This document shows positions 7,234 through 15,240 of a stretch of 64,000 nucleotides of DNA, one piece after another. The notes under the pieces were generated by a model. That model saw only the letters and a program-made list of their open reading frames with translations, ran no database searches and was not told where the DNA came from. Position 1 is the first letter of the stretch; every line of letters begins with the position of its first letter. Source of the DNA: an uncultured bacterium (lineage in GTDB: Bacteria > Bacillota > Clostridia > Oscillospirales > Ruminococcaceae); the NCBI GenBank assembly GCA_905215965.1, contig CAJMSD010000002.1:248001-312000 (forward strand). The letters run 5' to 3'. A program made the translations under genes and the position numbers.

Positions 7234-9639
7234 TTATTTTGCTACAATATTAACAAGTTTATTTGGTACATATATCTGTTTAATGATATTTTTTCCGTCA
7301 ACGGCTTCCTTTACCTTTTCGTCGTCAAGAGCCATTGCAATTACAGAATCCTTATCGGCATCGACCGCAATATTAAGCTTAGCCTTGAGCTTTCCGTTTA
7401 CCTGAACGACGATCTCGATAGTTTCATCCTTGCAGAGAGCTTCGTCATAATCGAGCCATTTCTGTTCGCTGAGGATCTTTCCGAATACGGAATTGTACAT
7501 CTCCTCAGTGATATGCGGAGCAAACGGATTGAGCATCATACACAAAGCCGTAAACTCAGCCTTATTTATCTTTCCGACAGCATAGATCTCGTTGACAAGC
7601 GACATCATAGCGGCAATTGCGGTATTGAACTTCATGCTTTCAATATCCTCGGAAACCTTTTTAATGGTTTTGTGGAACGAGGATTTAAGCGCGTCGCTGT
7701 AGTCGTCGCCGTCCGTAAGCATATCCTGAAGCGCCCATATACGGTCAAGGAATCTCTTGCAGCCCTTGATGCTTGAAGAGCTCCACGGAGCAGCCTTTTC
7801 GTAATCGCCCATAAACAGGACATAAAGGCGGAGAACATCTGCGCCGTACTCATCGACAACATCGTTCGGGTCGATAACGTTTCCTCTGGATTTGCTCATC
7901 TTTTCGCCGTCAGGGCCGAGAATGAGTCCCTGAGCGGTTCTCTTTGCATACGGCTCGGACGTAGGAACAAGACCCAGATCGTAAAGGAATTTATGCCAGA
8001 AGCGCGAATAGATCATATGACGCGTAACGTGCTCCATTCCGCCGTTGTACCAGTCTACAGGCATCCAGTATTTCAGCGCTTCCTGAGAAGCGAATTCCTT
8101 GTCATTGTTCGGGTCGCAGTAGCGGAGGAAGTACCATGAAGAGCCTGCCCACTGAGGCATTGTATCGGTCTCTCTCTTGGCGTCGCAGCCGCACTTCGGG
8201 CACTTACAGTTCACATAGCTGTCGATTTTTGCAAGAGGACTTTCTCCGTCCGTTCCCAGTTCATAATTATCGACCTTTGGCAGCTCAAGAGGAAGCTCCT
8301 CGTAAGGAACGGCAACCATTCCGCAGTGAGGGCAGTGAACTATCGGGATAGGTTCGCCCCAATATCTCTGACGGTTGAATGCCCAGTCCTTCATCTTATA
8401 CTGAACGCCCTTTTCGCCGCACCCAAGCTCTTCCAGCAAGCCGAGCATTTTTTCGATAGCGTCTTTCTTATTGGAAATACCGTCAAGGATTCCCGAGTTC
8501 ACCATTTCACCGTCGCCGGTATAAGCCTCTACAGTAATATCTCCGCCCTTGATGACTTCGATTATATCGATGCCGAATTTTTTCGCAAAATCATAATCAC
8601 GCGAATCGTGCGCAGGTACAGCCATAATTGCTCCCGTACCGTAGCCCATCATAACGTAATCCGAAATGTACACGGGTATCTCTTTTCCCGTAACAGGATT
8701 TACAGCCGTAAATCCGTCAATTTTAACGCCTGTCTTATCCTTTACAAGCTGAGTTCTTTCAAACTCGCTCTTCTTTGCGCATTCCTCTCTGTAAGCGTCA
8801 AGAGCCTCGATATTTGATATAGAATCCCTGTACTTCTGAATGATAGGGTGCTCCGGAGCAATAACCATAAACGTTACGCCGTAGAGAGTGTCGGGACGCG
8901 TTGTATATATTCTGAGCTTTTCGCCGTTTTCCTTGATAGTAAAGTTTACAAAAGCTCCTGTGGACTTGCCTATCCAGTTCTGCTGCTGAAGCTTTACGTT
9001 GGGGAGATAATCCACCTCTTCAAGTCCCTGAAGAAGCTTGTCAGCATATTCGGTGATCCTGAGATACCATACTTCCTTTGTTTTCTGAACGATATCGCTG
9101 TGACAGATATCGCATTTTCCGCCCTGAGAATCCTCGTTTGAAAGCACTACCTTACAGCTCGGGCAGTAATTTACGGAAGTCTTATCTCTGAAAACAAGGC
9201 CGTTTTCGAACATTTTAAGAAATATCCACTGAGTCCATTTATAATAGTCCTCCTGAGTTGTATCGATAACTCTCGACCAGTCGAAAGAGAAGCCGACTTT
9301 TTTAAGCTGACCCGTGAACTTTTTTATATTTTCATCTGTGACCTTTCTTGGGTGAACTCCCGTTTTAATGGCGGTATTCTCGGTCGGGAGGCCGTAAGCG
9401 TCAAAGCCGATAGGGAAAAGCACGTTATATCCCTGCATTCTGCGCTTTCTGCTGATAACCTCAAGTCCGGAATACGCCTTTATATGACCTACGTGCATTC
9501 CGTGGCCGGACGGATACGGAAACTCTACAAGTCCGTAAAATTTAGGTTTAGTGTAGTCGTTTACTGCTTCAAAGCTTTTATGCTCGTCCCAGTAATTCTG
9601 CCATTTTTTCTCAATAGCCGCAAAATCATATCTGCTCAT
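7234..9639 (-). CDS. leuS: Leucyl-tRNA synthetase
   Basis: Charges tRNA-Leu with leucine in the cytoplasm. The 801-residue class I synthetase shows the HIGH-type motif HVGHIKAY (about 49-56) and the KMSKS loop GEKMSKSRGN (about 580). It also has the editing CP1 insert with TTRPDTLYGVTFMVIAPEHP, and cysteine pairs (CPSCKV, CDICHS, CPHCGM, CKCPKC) of the zinc-binding type. The start at 9639 is preferred because AAAGGA lies nine bases upstream, while the ATG three codons earlier is too close to it. No T-box leader fits in the 80-base gap upstream, so the gene is probably expressed with the long operon that it closes. Confidence 0.97.
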   Translation of the reverse strand: MSRYDFAAIEKKWQNYWDEHKSFEAVNDYTKPKFYGLVEFPYPSGHGMHVGHIKAYSGLEVISRKRRMQGYNVLFPIGFDAYGLPTENTAIKTGVHPRKVTDENIKKFTGQLKKVGFSFDWSRVIDTTQEDYYKWTQWIFLKMFENGLVFRDKTSVNYCPSCKVVLSNEDSQGGKCDICHSDIVQKTKEVWYLRITEYADKLLQGLEEVDYLPNVKLQQQNWIGKSTGAFVNFTIKENGEKLRIYTTRPDTLYGVTFMVIAPEHPIIQKYRDSISNIEALDAYREECAKKSEFERTQLVKDKTGVKIDGFTAVNPVTGKEIPVYISDYVMMGYGTGAIMAVPAHDSRDYDFAKKFGIDIIEVIKGGDITVEAYTGDGEMVNSGILDGISNKKDAIEKMLGLLEELGCGEKGVQYKMKDWAFNRQRYWGEPIPIVHCPHCGMVAVPYEELPLELPKVDNYELGTDGESPLAKIDSYVNCKCPKCGCDAKRETDTMPQWAGSSWYFLRYCDPNNDKEFASQEALKYWMPVDWYNGGMEHVTRHMIYSRFWHKFLYDLGLVPTSEPYAKRTAQGLILGPDGEKMSKSRGNVIDPNDVVDEYGADVLRLYVLFMGDYEKAAPWSSSSIKGCKRFLDRIWALQDMLTDGDDYSDALKSSFHKTIKKVSEDIESMKFNTAIAAMMSLVNEIYAVGKINKAEFTALCMMLNPFAPHITEEMYNSVFGKILSEQKWLDYDEALCKDETIEIVVQVNGKLKAKLNIAVDADKDSVIAMALDDEKVKEAVDGKNIIKQIYVPNKLVNIVAK

Positions 9640-9720
9640 TTTTATCATTCCTTTAAATAATGTATTGCGGAAGCTGCGGACATACCGTTCAGCGCTTCCT
9701 GCTGTATTTCGGAATTTTCG

Positions 9721-10074
9721 TCAATTCCTGCCGATCTCGCTCCACTTGTTCGTAAAGTGTTCCTTTACATCTTTCTGAATAATAAGAAGCACAGCACAGA
9801 CTATATCAACGGCAGCTTCTATAAGATATATAATATGACCGCCGATATCCGAAAGATTTGTTTTAAGATGCATCAAAACAACCAATGCAAGAATTCCTGC
9901 AACAATGTAATTAAGGTACATAAGTCCCGTATAAAGCGCAGCGGCTTCAAGAACGGCATATACAATATTGAAAATATTATGATCTCCGAGCAGCATATTC
10001 ACAACTGCCTTTACGATAACATAAAGTCCGATAATTACTGCAAGCCCTCTTCCTGTTGAGTTATTAGTTTTCAT
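9721..10074 (-). CDS. Small integral membrane protein, unknown function
   Basis: A 117-residue protein with about three hydrophobic segments (roughly 10-30, 37-70 and 83-100) and a short charged C-terminus. I recognise no domain. Its start overlaps the end of rsfS by 11 bases with GGAG just upstream, so it is translated from the same message, between rsfS and leuS. Overlap and conserved strand argue that it is a real gene. Function unknown. Confidence 0.7.
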   Translation of the reverse strand: MKTNNSTGRGLAVIIGLYVIVKAVVNMLLGDHNIFNIVYAVLEAAALYTGLMYLNYIVAGILALVVLMHLKTNLSDIGGHIIYLIEAAVDIVCAVLLIIQKDVKEHFTNKWSEIGRN

Positions 10075-10438
10075 CGTTGTTCTCCTTGATAAGATACGGA
10101 GCCGTATCTATCTGTTCTCCGTCTGCCCAAAGACGTTCAAGCTGATAAAAGTTTCTTGCTTCCTTATAAAAAACGTGTACGATTATATCCGCATAGTCGA
10201 GAATTATCCACGTATTTCCCGTATCCGCTTCACGTCTCTGAGGCTCTTCGCCTTTCTGAGAAAGCTGAAATTCGACCTCGTCGGCAAGAGTACGCGTATG
10301 AGTATTACTCGTACCGTTTACAATAACAAAATAATCCGCAAGTATCGTAAGATCGCTTATTTTAATCGCCTGAATATCCTCTCCTCTTTTGCTGTCAAGA
10401 GTTTTTATGATAAGCTCAAGCTTTTCCTGCTGTGTCAT
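10064..10438 (-). CDS. rsfS: Ribosomal silencing factor RsfS
   Basis: RsfS (YbeB/Iojap) binds L14 of the 50S subunit and blocks subunit joining when nutrients are scarce. The 124 residues carry the family core: IKISDLTILADYFVIVNGTSNTH, then EEPQRREADTGNTWIILDYADIIVHVF and the terminal RNFYQLERLWADG. It lies directly behind the LCP gene and after yqeK and nadD. The order nadD-yqeK-(lcp)-rsfS is a well-known Firmicute cluster, which supports the call. Confidence 0.96.
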   Translation of the reverse strand: MTQQEKLELIIKTLDSKRGEDIQAIKISDLTILADYFVIVNGTSNTHTRTLADEVEFQLSQKGEEPQRREADTGNTWIILDYADIIVHVFYKEARNFYQLERLWADGEQIDTAPYLIKENNDEN

Positions 10439-10459
10439 AATATGCCTGCCTTTCCTAAT

Positions 10460-11848
10460 TTATTCATTTGTTTCTTCCTTTGACTTATCCTCGCCCGGCT
10501 TTGCTCCGTCATGGATATCCTGAAGATTATCCCCCGTATTGTCATACGACGTATACGAATAATCGGTAGTAAGCTCCACGATAGCGCTGTATTCCGGAGT
10601 AAGATCGTTCTGATACGGTCTGAAATATTCGTTGAGGATATCAAGAGTAGCCTGCTTATGAATAGACCATACCGACTGTTTGTCATGACCCTCGGGAGAA
10701 TAATACTCTCCCTCGCCCGGAACCATAGTGACCATTACGTTATCCATAGAAATGGTAGAAGCAAGGTCGGCAAGCATATTAATATTCTCAAGGCTGAGAT
10801 TCGTAGCTATATACTCATTTTCGTAAATTTCTTTAAGATAGCCGTAGAATTTAAGAGTTCCCTCTTCCTCGACAATGTTAAGCATTTTTTCCATAGCGGC
10901 GGCAAGGAACTTACGCTGATTTTTAACACGTCCGATATCTCCCTCGGCAAAGCCGTGACGGAAACGAACGAACCATTCAGCCTGCTGACCGTTCAAAACG
11001 CTGTAGCCTGCCGGTATTATCTTATCTGCCTCGTAAACTATCTGCTCGTCAAGAGTAACGGGAATACCTCCCACAAGGTCTACCATATCCACGATATCGT
11101 AGCAATGGGTTGTAACGTAAGCGTCTATAGGAATGCCGAAATTATCCTGAACGGCATCAACAACACGCTGTATCGGAGTTTCGTCCTGATCTCCCCGAGC
11201 ATAGATGCTGTTGAATTTTCCGGTAAAGCTTCCTGTATACTGCGGCATGAAGGTATCTCTCGGGATCTGGAGAACGTTCAGCTTTGCATTGGCGATATCG
11301 AACTGGAATATCCAGTTTACGTCGCTGTTGTTGCTTTCCTCGTCAAAGCCGAGAAAGAGCACCGTATACTGTCCCTCGATAGTCTGCGGAAGATCGAGTC
11401 CGTCAGAGAAATCCTTGTTTACAACATCGGAATTTACATCAAGATTTTCCATATCATTTGGCCTGAGATCGCCCTCCAAGTCCTTCAGAGGCTGCCATCT
11501 CTTGAAAAACGTGATGATGGAAACATTCTCTATCGGCTTGCCTACGGAGCTGTATGCAATTATAGGCATATTAAGTATAAGCACTATTATGAGAATAAGG
11601 CTCAGCAATACTGCGCCGATCTTAACGGCGATATCCTTTTTGGAAAACCTCCTGACTGCCGCAGCAGCTTCCGGCATATCGTCGTATTCCGCAATATCTT
11701 CGTCATTGTTCATCGGCATGGGAGAAGTCGCTTCATATTTGCCAACGTAATTATCGCCGTTATTGTCGGAACGTCGGCTGTTATTTTTAGCTTTTTCGAT
11801 ACGTTTTCTCATTTCATCGCCGCTGAATGAATTATTTTCGTTATTCAT
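10460..11848 (-). CDS. LytR-CpsA-Psr (LCP) family cell-wall glycopolymer transferase
   Basis: LCP proteins attach undecaprenyl-linked polymers such as teichoic acids or capsule to peptidoglycan at the outer face of the membrane. The protein has a cytoplasmic, charged N-terminus of about 70 residues, one membrane helix (about 74-97) and an extracellular LCP domain. Motifs visible include TVLFLGFDEESNNSD, LNVLQIPRDTF with the conserved Arg-Asp, GGIPVTL, and WFVRFRHGFAEGDIGRVKNQRKF. The last carries the Arg cluster that contacts the pyrophosphate lipid. The C-terminal tail is acidic. GAGGAG precedes the start at 11848; an ATG 24 bases earlier overlaps the yqeK end. The polymer it transfers is unknown. 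The rfbAB genes 40 kb away may supply sugars for one, which is speculation. Confidence 0.93.
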   Translation of the reverse strand: MNNENNSFSGDEMRKRIEKAKNNSRRSDNNGDNYVGKYEATSPMPMNNDEDIAEYDDMPEAAAAVRRFSKKDIAVKIGAVLLSLILIIVLILNMPIIAYSSVGKPIENVSIITFFKRWQPLKDLEGDLRPNDMENLDVNSDVVNKDFSDGLDLPQTIEGQYTVLFLGFDEESNNSDVNWIFQFDIANAKLNVLQIPRDTFMPQYTGSFTGKFNSIYARGDQDETPIQRVVDAVQDNFGIPIDAYVTTHCYDIVDMVDLVGGIPVTLDEQIVYEADKIIPAGYSVLNGQQAEWFVRFRHGFAEGDIGRVKNQRKFLAAAMEKMLNIVEEEGTLKFYGYLKEIYENEYIATNLSLENINMLADLASTISMDNVMVTMVPGEGEYYSPEGHDKQSVWSIHKQATLDILNEYFRPYQNDLTPEYSAIVELTTDYSYTSYDNTGDNLQDIHDGAKPGEDKSKEETNE

Positions 11849-11871
11849 TGACTCTCTCTCCTCAGAAAACA

Positions 11872-12456
11872 TTATTTTCTTTTTTCATCTCTGCATATTC
11901 TTGTGTAAAAGTTATATCCGTCTACAGTGCAGGCAGGAAGAACTCCGCCCTTTTTTATAACTGATTTTATTGAAAAGACGATTCCCTCAAGCATCGCCGA
12001 ATTCAAATCGGAATATGCAAGCTTTCTAATTCTGTCAACGTCCTTGTAATCCCTGTCTGCCGAAACAAGATCGCCCATATAAACGATCTCCTCCAGCCTT
12101 GTCATTCCCGCTCTTCCCACAGTATGAAAGCGCACGGAATTTATTATATCGATATCCTCGATGCCAAGCTCTTTCTTGATAAAGTAAGCTCCTGCTATCG
12201 CGTGCCTGAGCGAATTTGTTTCAATTTCCTCACGGCTGACGGAAAATCCGCTGTCGATAACCATCTGCTTCTGCTCTTCGGTCGGAAGCTCCTTGCAGAC
12301 ATCGTGAAGAAGTCCGGCAAAATAAGCTCTTTCAGGATCTTCGCCGTATTTTTGAGCAAGCTTCCTGCATTCCTCGGCAACATTAACGCTGTGAGTATAT
12401 CTTTTCTGCGAAAGACGCGATTTAAGAAATTTCTTTTTCTCATCAATATTATACAC
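11872..12456 (-). CDS. yqeK: YqeK-type HD-domain diadenosine tetraphosphatase
   Basis: A 194-residue HD-domain hydrolase. YqeK proteins split Ap4A symmetrically. Metal ligands are visible: His in RYTHSVNVAEEC, HD in FAGLLHDVCKEL, the later His in LRHAIAGAYF and HTVGRAGM, and Asp in VYMGDLVSADRDY. The start is GTG, sharing one base with the nadD stop, with GAGGTG eight bases upstream inside nadD, so the two are coupled. The position next to nadD and rsfS is the standard one for yqeK. Confidence 0.93.
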   Translation of the reverse strand: MYNIDEKKKFLKSRLSQKRYTHSVNVAEECRKLAQKYGEDPERAYFAGLLHDVCKELPTEEQKQMVIDSGFSVSREEIETNSLRHAIAGAYFIKKELGIEDIDIINSVRFHTVGRAGMTRLEEIVYMGDLVSADRDYKDVDRIRKLAYSDLNSAMLEGIVFSIKSVIKKGGVLPACTVDGYNFYTRICRDEKRK

Positions 12457-13076
12457 TATTTGATCACCTCGTCAAAACAGCTGCTTCCGTATAATCCCTT
12501 TGATCTTATATATTGTACTACATTTTCGGACAGATAGCAAGACATATTCTCATTTTTTACAATTTTTTTTCTTATCTCAGTGGAAGAGATCTCCACGGCA
12601 GGCGCGGAGCATACAAAAACCTTTCCGTAAGCCGAAAGCTCCTCTGCCTTTGCGTAAAGCTCGGCATGATCGCCGTTTCTGCGCGATACGGCTGCAAGCG
12701 AAGCCGATCTGAGTATATCCTCAAAGCGATACCAGCTGTCAAAGCTCAGCAGCATATCGCTTCCAATCAGCAGAAATATTTCGTCCTGCGGAAAATGTCT
12801 GCAAAAATGCTCCACAGTATAGACGGAATAGCTTATCCTGTCACGGCAAAGCTCATAATCGCTGACATAGAATCCGTTCTGCTCACCGCAGGCAAGACGC
12901 AGCATTTCAAGCCTGTCCTCTCCCGAAACGTATTCCTCGCTTGAACGGTGCGGAGATATCCTTGACGGAACAAAAAATATCCTGTCAAGCTCAAGCTCGT
13001 TCATAACAGACCGCGCAAGATGAATATGGCCGTTATGGACAGGATTAAAGCTTCCTCCGTAGATTCCGGTTTTCAT
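12456..13076 (-). CDS. nadD: Nicotinate-nucleotide adenylyltransferase
   Basis: Joins nicotinate mononucleotide and ATP to make deamido-NAD in NAD synthesis. The 206 residues show the nucleotidyltransferase motif GIYGGSFNPVHNGH at the N-terminus and the phosphate-binding ISSTEIRKKI near the C-terminus. Between them are the family elements FFVPSRISPHR and FLLIGSDMLLSFDSWYR. AAGGAG precedes the ATG. It overlaps yqeK by one base. Confidence 0.96.
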   Translation of the reverse strand: MKTGIYGGSFNPVHNGHIHLARSVMNELELDRIFFVPSRISPHRSSEEYVSGEDRLEMLRLACGEQNGFYVSDYELCRDRISYSVYTVEHFCRHFPQDEIFLLIGSDMLLSFDSWYRFEDILRSASLAAVSRRNGDHAELYAKAEELSAYGKVFVCSAPAVEISSTEIRKKIVKNENMSCYLSENVVQYIRSKGLYGSSCFDEVIK

Positions 13077-13118
13077 ATAATTCTCCTTATAGCTCCATCT
13101 GTCGGAAAACGCATACCG

Positions 13119-13412
13119 TTACAGCTTTATGTCTATAACAGGCTCTTTGGGATTCCTTTTGAACAGCACGAATTTCGTTCCTATGACCTGAACCACGTCC
13201 GAACCTGTTGCCGCTGCTATCTCCTCGGCAGCTTCACGGGCGGTATAACCCGAATTATCGAGAACTCTCAGCTTTATAAGCTCTCTTTTGCGCAGCGCCT
13301 CGTCGACCTCTCCGCAGAGCGTTTCGCTGACGCCGCCCTTGCCGATCTGAAAAATCGTTTCATATGTTGAAGCGATACCTCTCAGGTATGCTCTCTGCTT
13401 GCTTGTAAGCAT
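13119..13412 (-). CDS. yhbY: YhbY family (CRM domain) RNA-binding protein
   Basis: A 97-residue CRM-domain protein associated with pre-50S ribosomal particles. Visible features are the N-terminal LTSKQRAYLRGIA, the IGKGGVSE loop that corresponds to the GxxG RNA-contact motif, and the VVQVIGTKFVLFKRN strand near the C-terminus. I prefer the ATG at 13412. A GTG at 13421 is possible, overlapping the rdgB end more deeply. It sits between rdgB and nadD in the long operon. Confidence 0.93.
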   Translation of the reverse strand: MLTSKQRAYLRGIASTYETIFQIGKGGVSETLCGEVDEALRKRELIKLRVLDNSGYTAREAAEEIAAATGSDVVQVIGTKFVLFKRNPKEPVIDIKL

Positions 13413-13413
13413 A

Positions 13414-14016
13414 TCAATCACCGTACCTTTCTTTTAACAGGTCAAACAAAGCTCTCATGGCTTTTCCCCTGTGGCTGATCTTATTTTTTTCGTCCGCCGT
13501 CATTTCGGCAAGAGTCCTATCGCCGACAGTAAAAACAGGATCGTAGCCGAATCCGTTTTCGCCGCGCTTTTCAAATCCTATTCTGCCCTCGCAAACGCCG
13601 TCCACGAAAAAGCTTTTTCCGTTTTTATCCAGAAAGGTTATTCCGCAGACAAATCTTGCCGTTCTGTTTTCAGCGGCTGTTCCCTCAAGCTCGGAAAGAA
13701 GCTTGTCGCATTCCTGACCGTCGGGAGCGTACCTTGCGGATATAACCCCCGGTCTTCCGTCCAGAGCGTCAACGCACAGACCGCTGTCGTCGGCAATTAC
13801 GGGAAGGCATTCACCGACGGAGCTTTCTATTGCTCCGAAAATCGCTTCCGCCTTTATTTTGGAATTTTCCTCAAAGGTCGCGCCGTTTTCTTCCGGCTGA
13901 ACGCTGACTCCCGCTTCCCTCTGACCTATCACCTCTATGCCGAGCGGAGCAAGTATTTCCCTTGCTTCACGAAGTTTATTGGCATTGTTTGTTGCCATAA
14001 CAAGCTTATTTATCAT
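13414..14016 (-). CDS. rdgB: XTP/dITP diphosphatase (RdgB/HAM1)
   Basis: Hydrolyses non-canonical purine nucleoside triphosphates (XTP, dITP, ITP) to monophosphates, keeping them out of DNA and RNA. The 200 residues carry the substrate-binding N-terminus MATNNANKLREAREIL, ADDSGLCVDALDGRPGVISARYA with the catalytic Asp pair, GFGYDPVF, and the C-terminal ISHRGKAM. GGAGG lies eight bases before the start. Its start overlaps the end of ftsY by 11 bases, so the two are coupled. Confidence 0.96.
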   Translation of the reverse strand: MINKLVMATNNANKLREAREILAPLGIEVIGQREAGVSVQPEENGATFEENSKIKAEAIFGAIESSVGECLPVIADDSGLCVDALDGRPGVISARYAPDGQECDKLLSELEGTAAENRTARFVCGITFLDKNGKSFFVDGVCEGRIGFEKRGENGFGYDPVFTVGDRTLAEMTADEKNKISHRGKAMRALFDLLKERYGD

Positions 14017-15205
14017 TTTTGCCGCCTCCGAAAAGTCTGCCTATAAACGAACGCTTTTTAGGCTTTTCAGCCGGGATCTCCTGTTCCCGTTCCTCGAAGC
14101 TTTCATCGTCGGATCCCGTATCGTCCTCATCATCGGCGCTGTCAATGATCTCTTCGGTGTCGCCGACCTCGGAAGCTTCATTATTTTCAGTAATTTCCGT
14201 TTCTTTCTCATCGGATTCAACGTGAGCGTCTTCGGTTTCCTCGTCAGCTTCGCCGAGCGCTTCCGATCCTTCTTTTTCTTCGCTGCTGTCGGAAACGTCG
14301 CTGTCAAACAATGCCGCAACGAACTGCTTGCTGTCAAAGGACTGCAGATCGTCGATCTTTTCGCCTACTCCGATAAGCTTCACGGGGATTCCAAGCTCGT
14401 TTTTTATAGGAATAACGATTCCGCCCTTTGCCGTACCGTCAAGCTTTGTAAGCACTATTCCGGTAATAGGCGCAGTTTCGCTGAAAAGACGCGCCTGATT
14501 TACGGCATTCTGACCTGTTGTAGCGTCCAGAACAAGCAGCACCTCTCTTGAACAGCCCTCTGCCCGCGAATCGATTATTCTGTTGATCTTAGCAAGTTCG
14601 TCCATAAGATTTTTCTTGTTATGAAGCCTTCCTGCCGTATCTATTATAAGTATATCGCAGTCTCTTGCCTTTGCTGCGGTAAGAGCGTCATACACAACCG
14701 CTCCCGGATCAGAGCCTTCGGCGTGCTTTACAAGCTCAACGCCCGAACGCTCCGTCCAGACTTCAAGCTGATCTATAGCCGCGGCACGGAATGTATCCGC
14801 AGCCGCAACGATGACTTTTTTGCCCTCGCTTTTGAGCTGGTGACAGAGCTTTCCGATAGTAGTCGTCTTGCCTGCGCCGTTTACGCCGATAACCATGATG
14901 ACCGCAGGCTTGCCCGTAAGATCAAGACCCGAATCCTCGCCCATCATTTCGGAAATTATCTCCTGCAAAAGCTCCATTATCATCGACGGATCGGTGATGC
15001 CCCGTTCCTTTATTTTTTTTCTCAGCCTGTCGCAGATCTCAACGGAGGTCTCAACGCCGATGTCGCTCATTATCATTGTTTCCTCAAGCTGTTCAAAAAG
15101 CTCCTCGTCGATTTTTGTAAAGGAATTTGCGACCTTCTGGATAGTGCCTATAAAAGAGTCCTTGGTCTTTTTCAGACCGTCTCTGATTTTTGAAAAAATT
15201 CCCAT
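14006..15205 (-). CDS. ftsY: Signal recognition particle receptor FtsY with C-terminal acidic extension
   Basis: FtsY is the membrane-associated GTPase that receives SRP-bound ribosomes. The protein begins MGIFSKIRDGLKKTKDSF, an amphipathic helix, then the N domain and the G domain. GTPase motifs are GVNGAGKTTTIGKL (about 107-120), DTFRAAAIDQLE, IIDTAGRLH, VLTKLDGTAKGG and the closing IGVGEKIDDLQSFD. The core ends near residue 298. About 75 strongly acidic residues follow, then a basic tail KPKKRSFIGRLFGGGKNDK. In most bacteria the acidic A domain precedes the N domain, so here it looks relocated to the C-terminus. The gene lies just behind smc with its own AAAGGA and is coupled to rdgB. Confidence 0.95.
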   Translation of the reverse strand: MGIFSKIRDGLKKTKDSFIGTIQKVANSFTKIDEELFEQLEETMIMSDIGVETSVEICDRLRKKIKERGITDPSMIMELLQEIISEMMGEDSGLDLTGKPAVIMVIGVNGAGKTTTIGKLCHQLKSEGKKVIVAAADTFRAAAIDQLEVWTERSGVELVKHAEGSDPGAVVYDALTAAKARDCDILIIDTAGRLHNKKNLMDELAKINRIIDSRAEGCSREVLLVLDATTGQNAVNQARLFSETAPITGIVLTKLDGTAKGGIVIPIKNELGIPVKLIGVGEKIDDLQSFDSKQFVAALFDSDVSDSSEEKEGSEALGEADEETEDAHVESDEKETEITENNEASEVGDTEEIIDSADDEDDTGSDDESFEEREQEIPAEKPKKRSFIGRLFGGGKNDK

Positions 15206-15240
15206 AGCAGCGTCCTTTCTGTAAAACGTGCATACACGTC

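Noticed and set aside
9640..9720. T-box riboswitch before leuS
   Set aside because: Only about 80 bases separate leuS from the preceding gene, too short for a T-box with terminator, and no T-box sequence is seen.
10511..11830. A 439-codon open frame opposite the LCP gene
   Set aside because: It is an antisense frame created by codon bias of the LCP gene. It has no ribosome binding site, no recognisable domain, and the LCP product is complete on the other strand.
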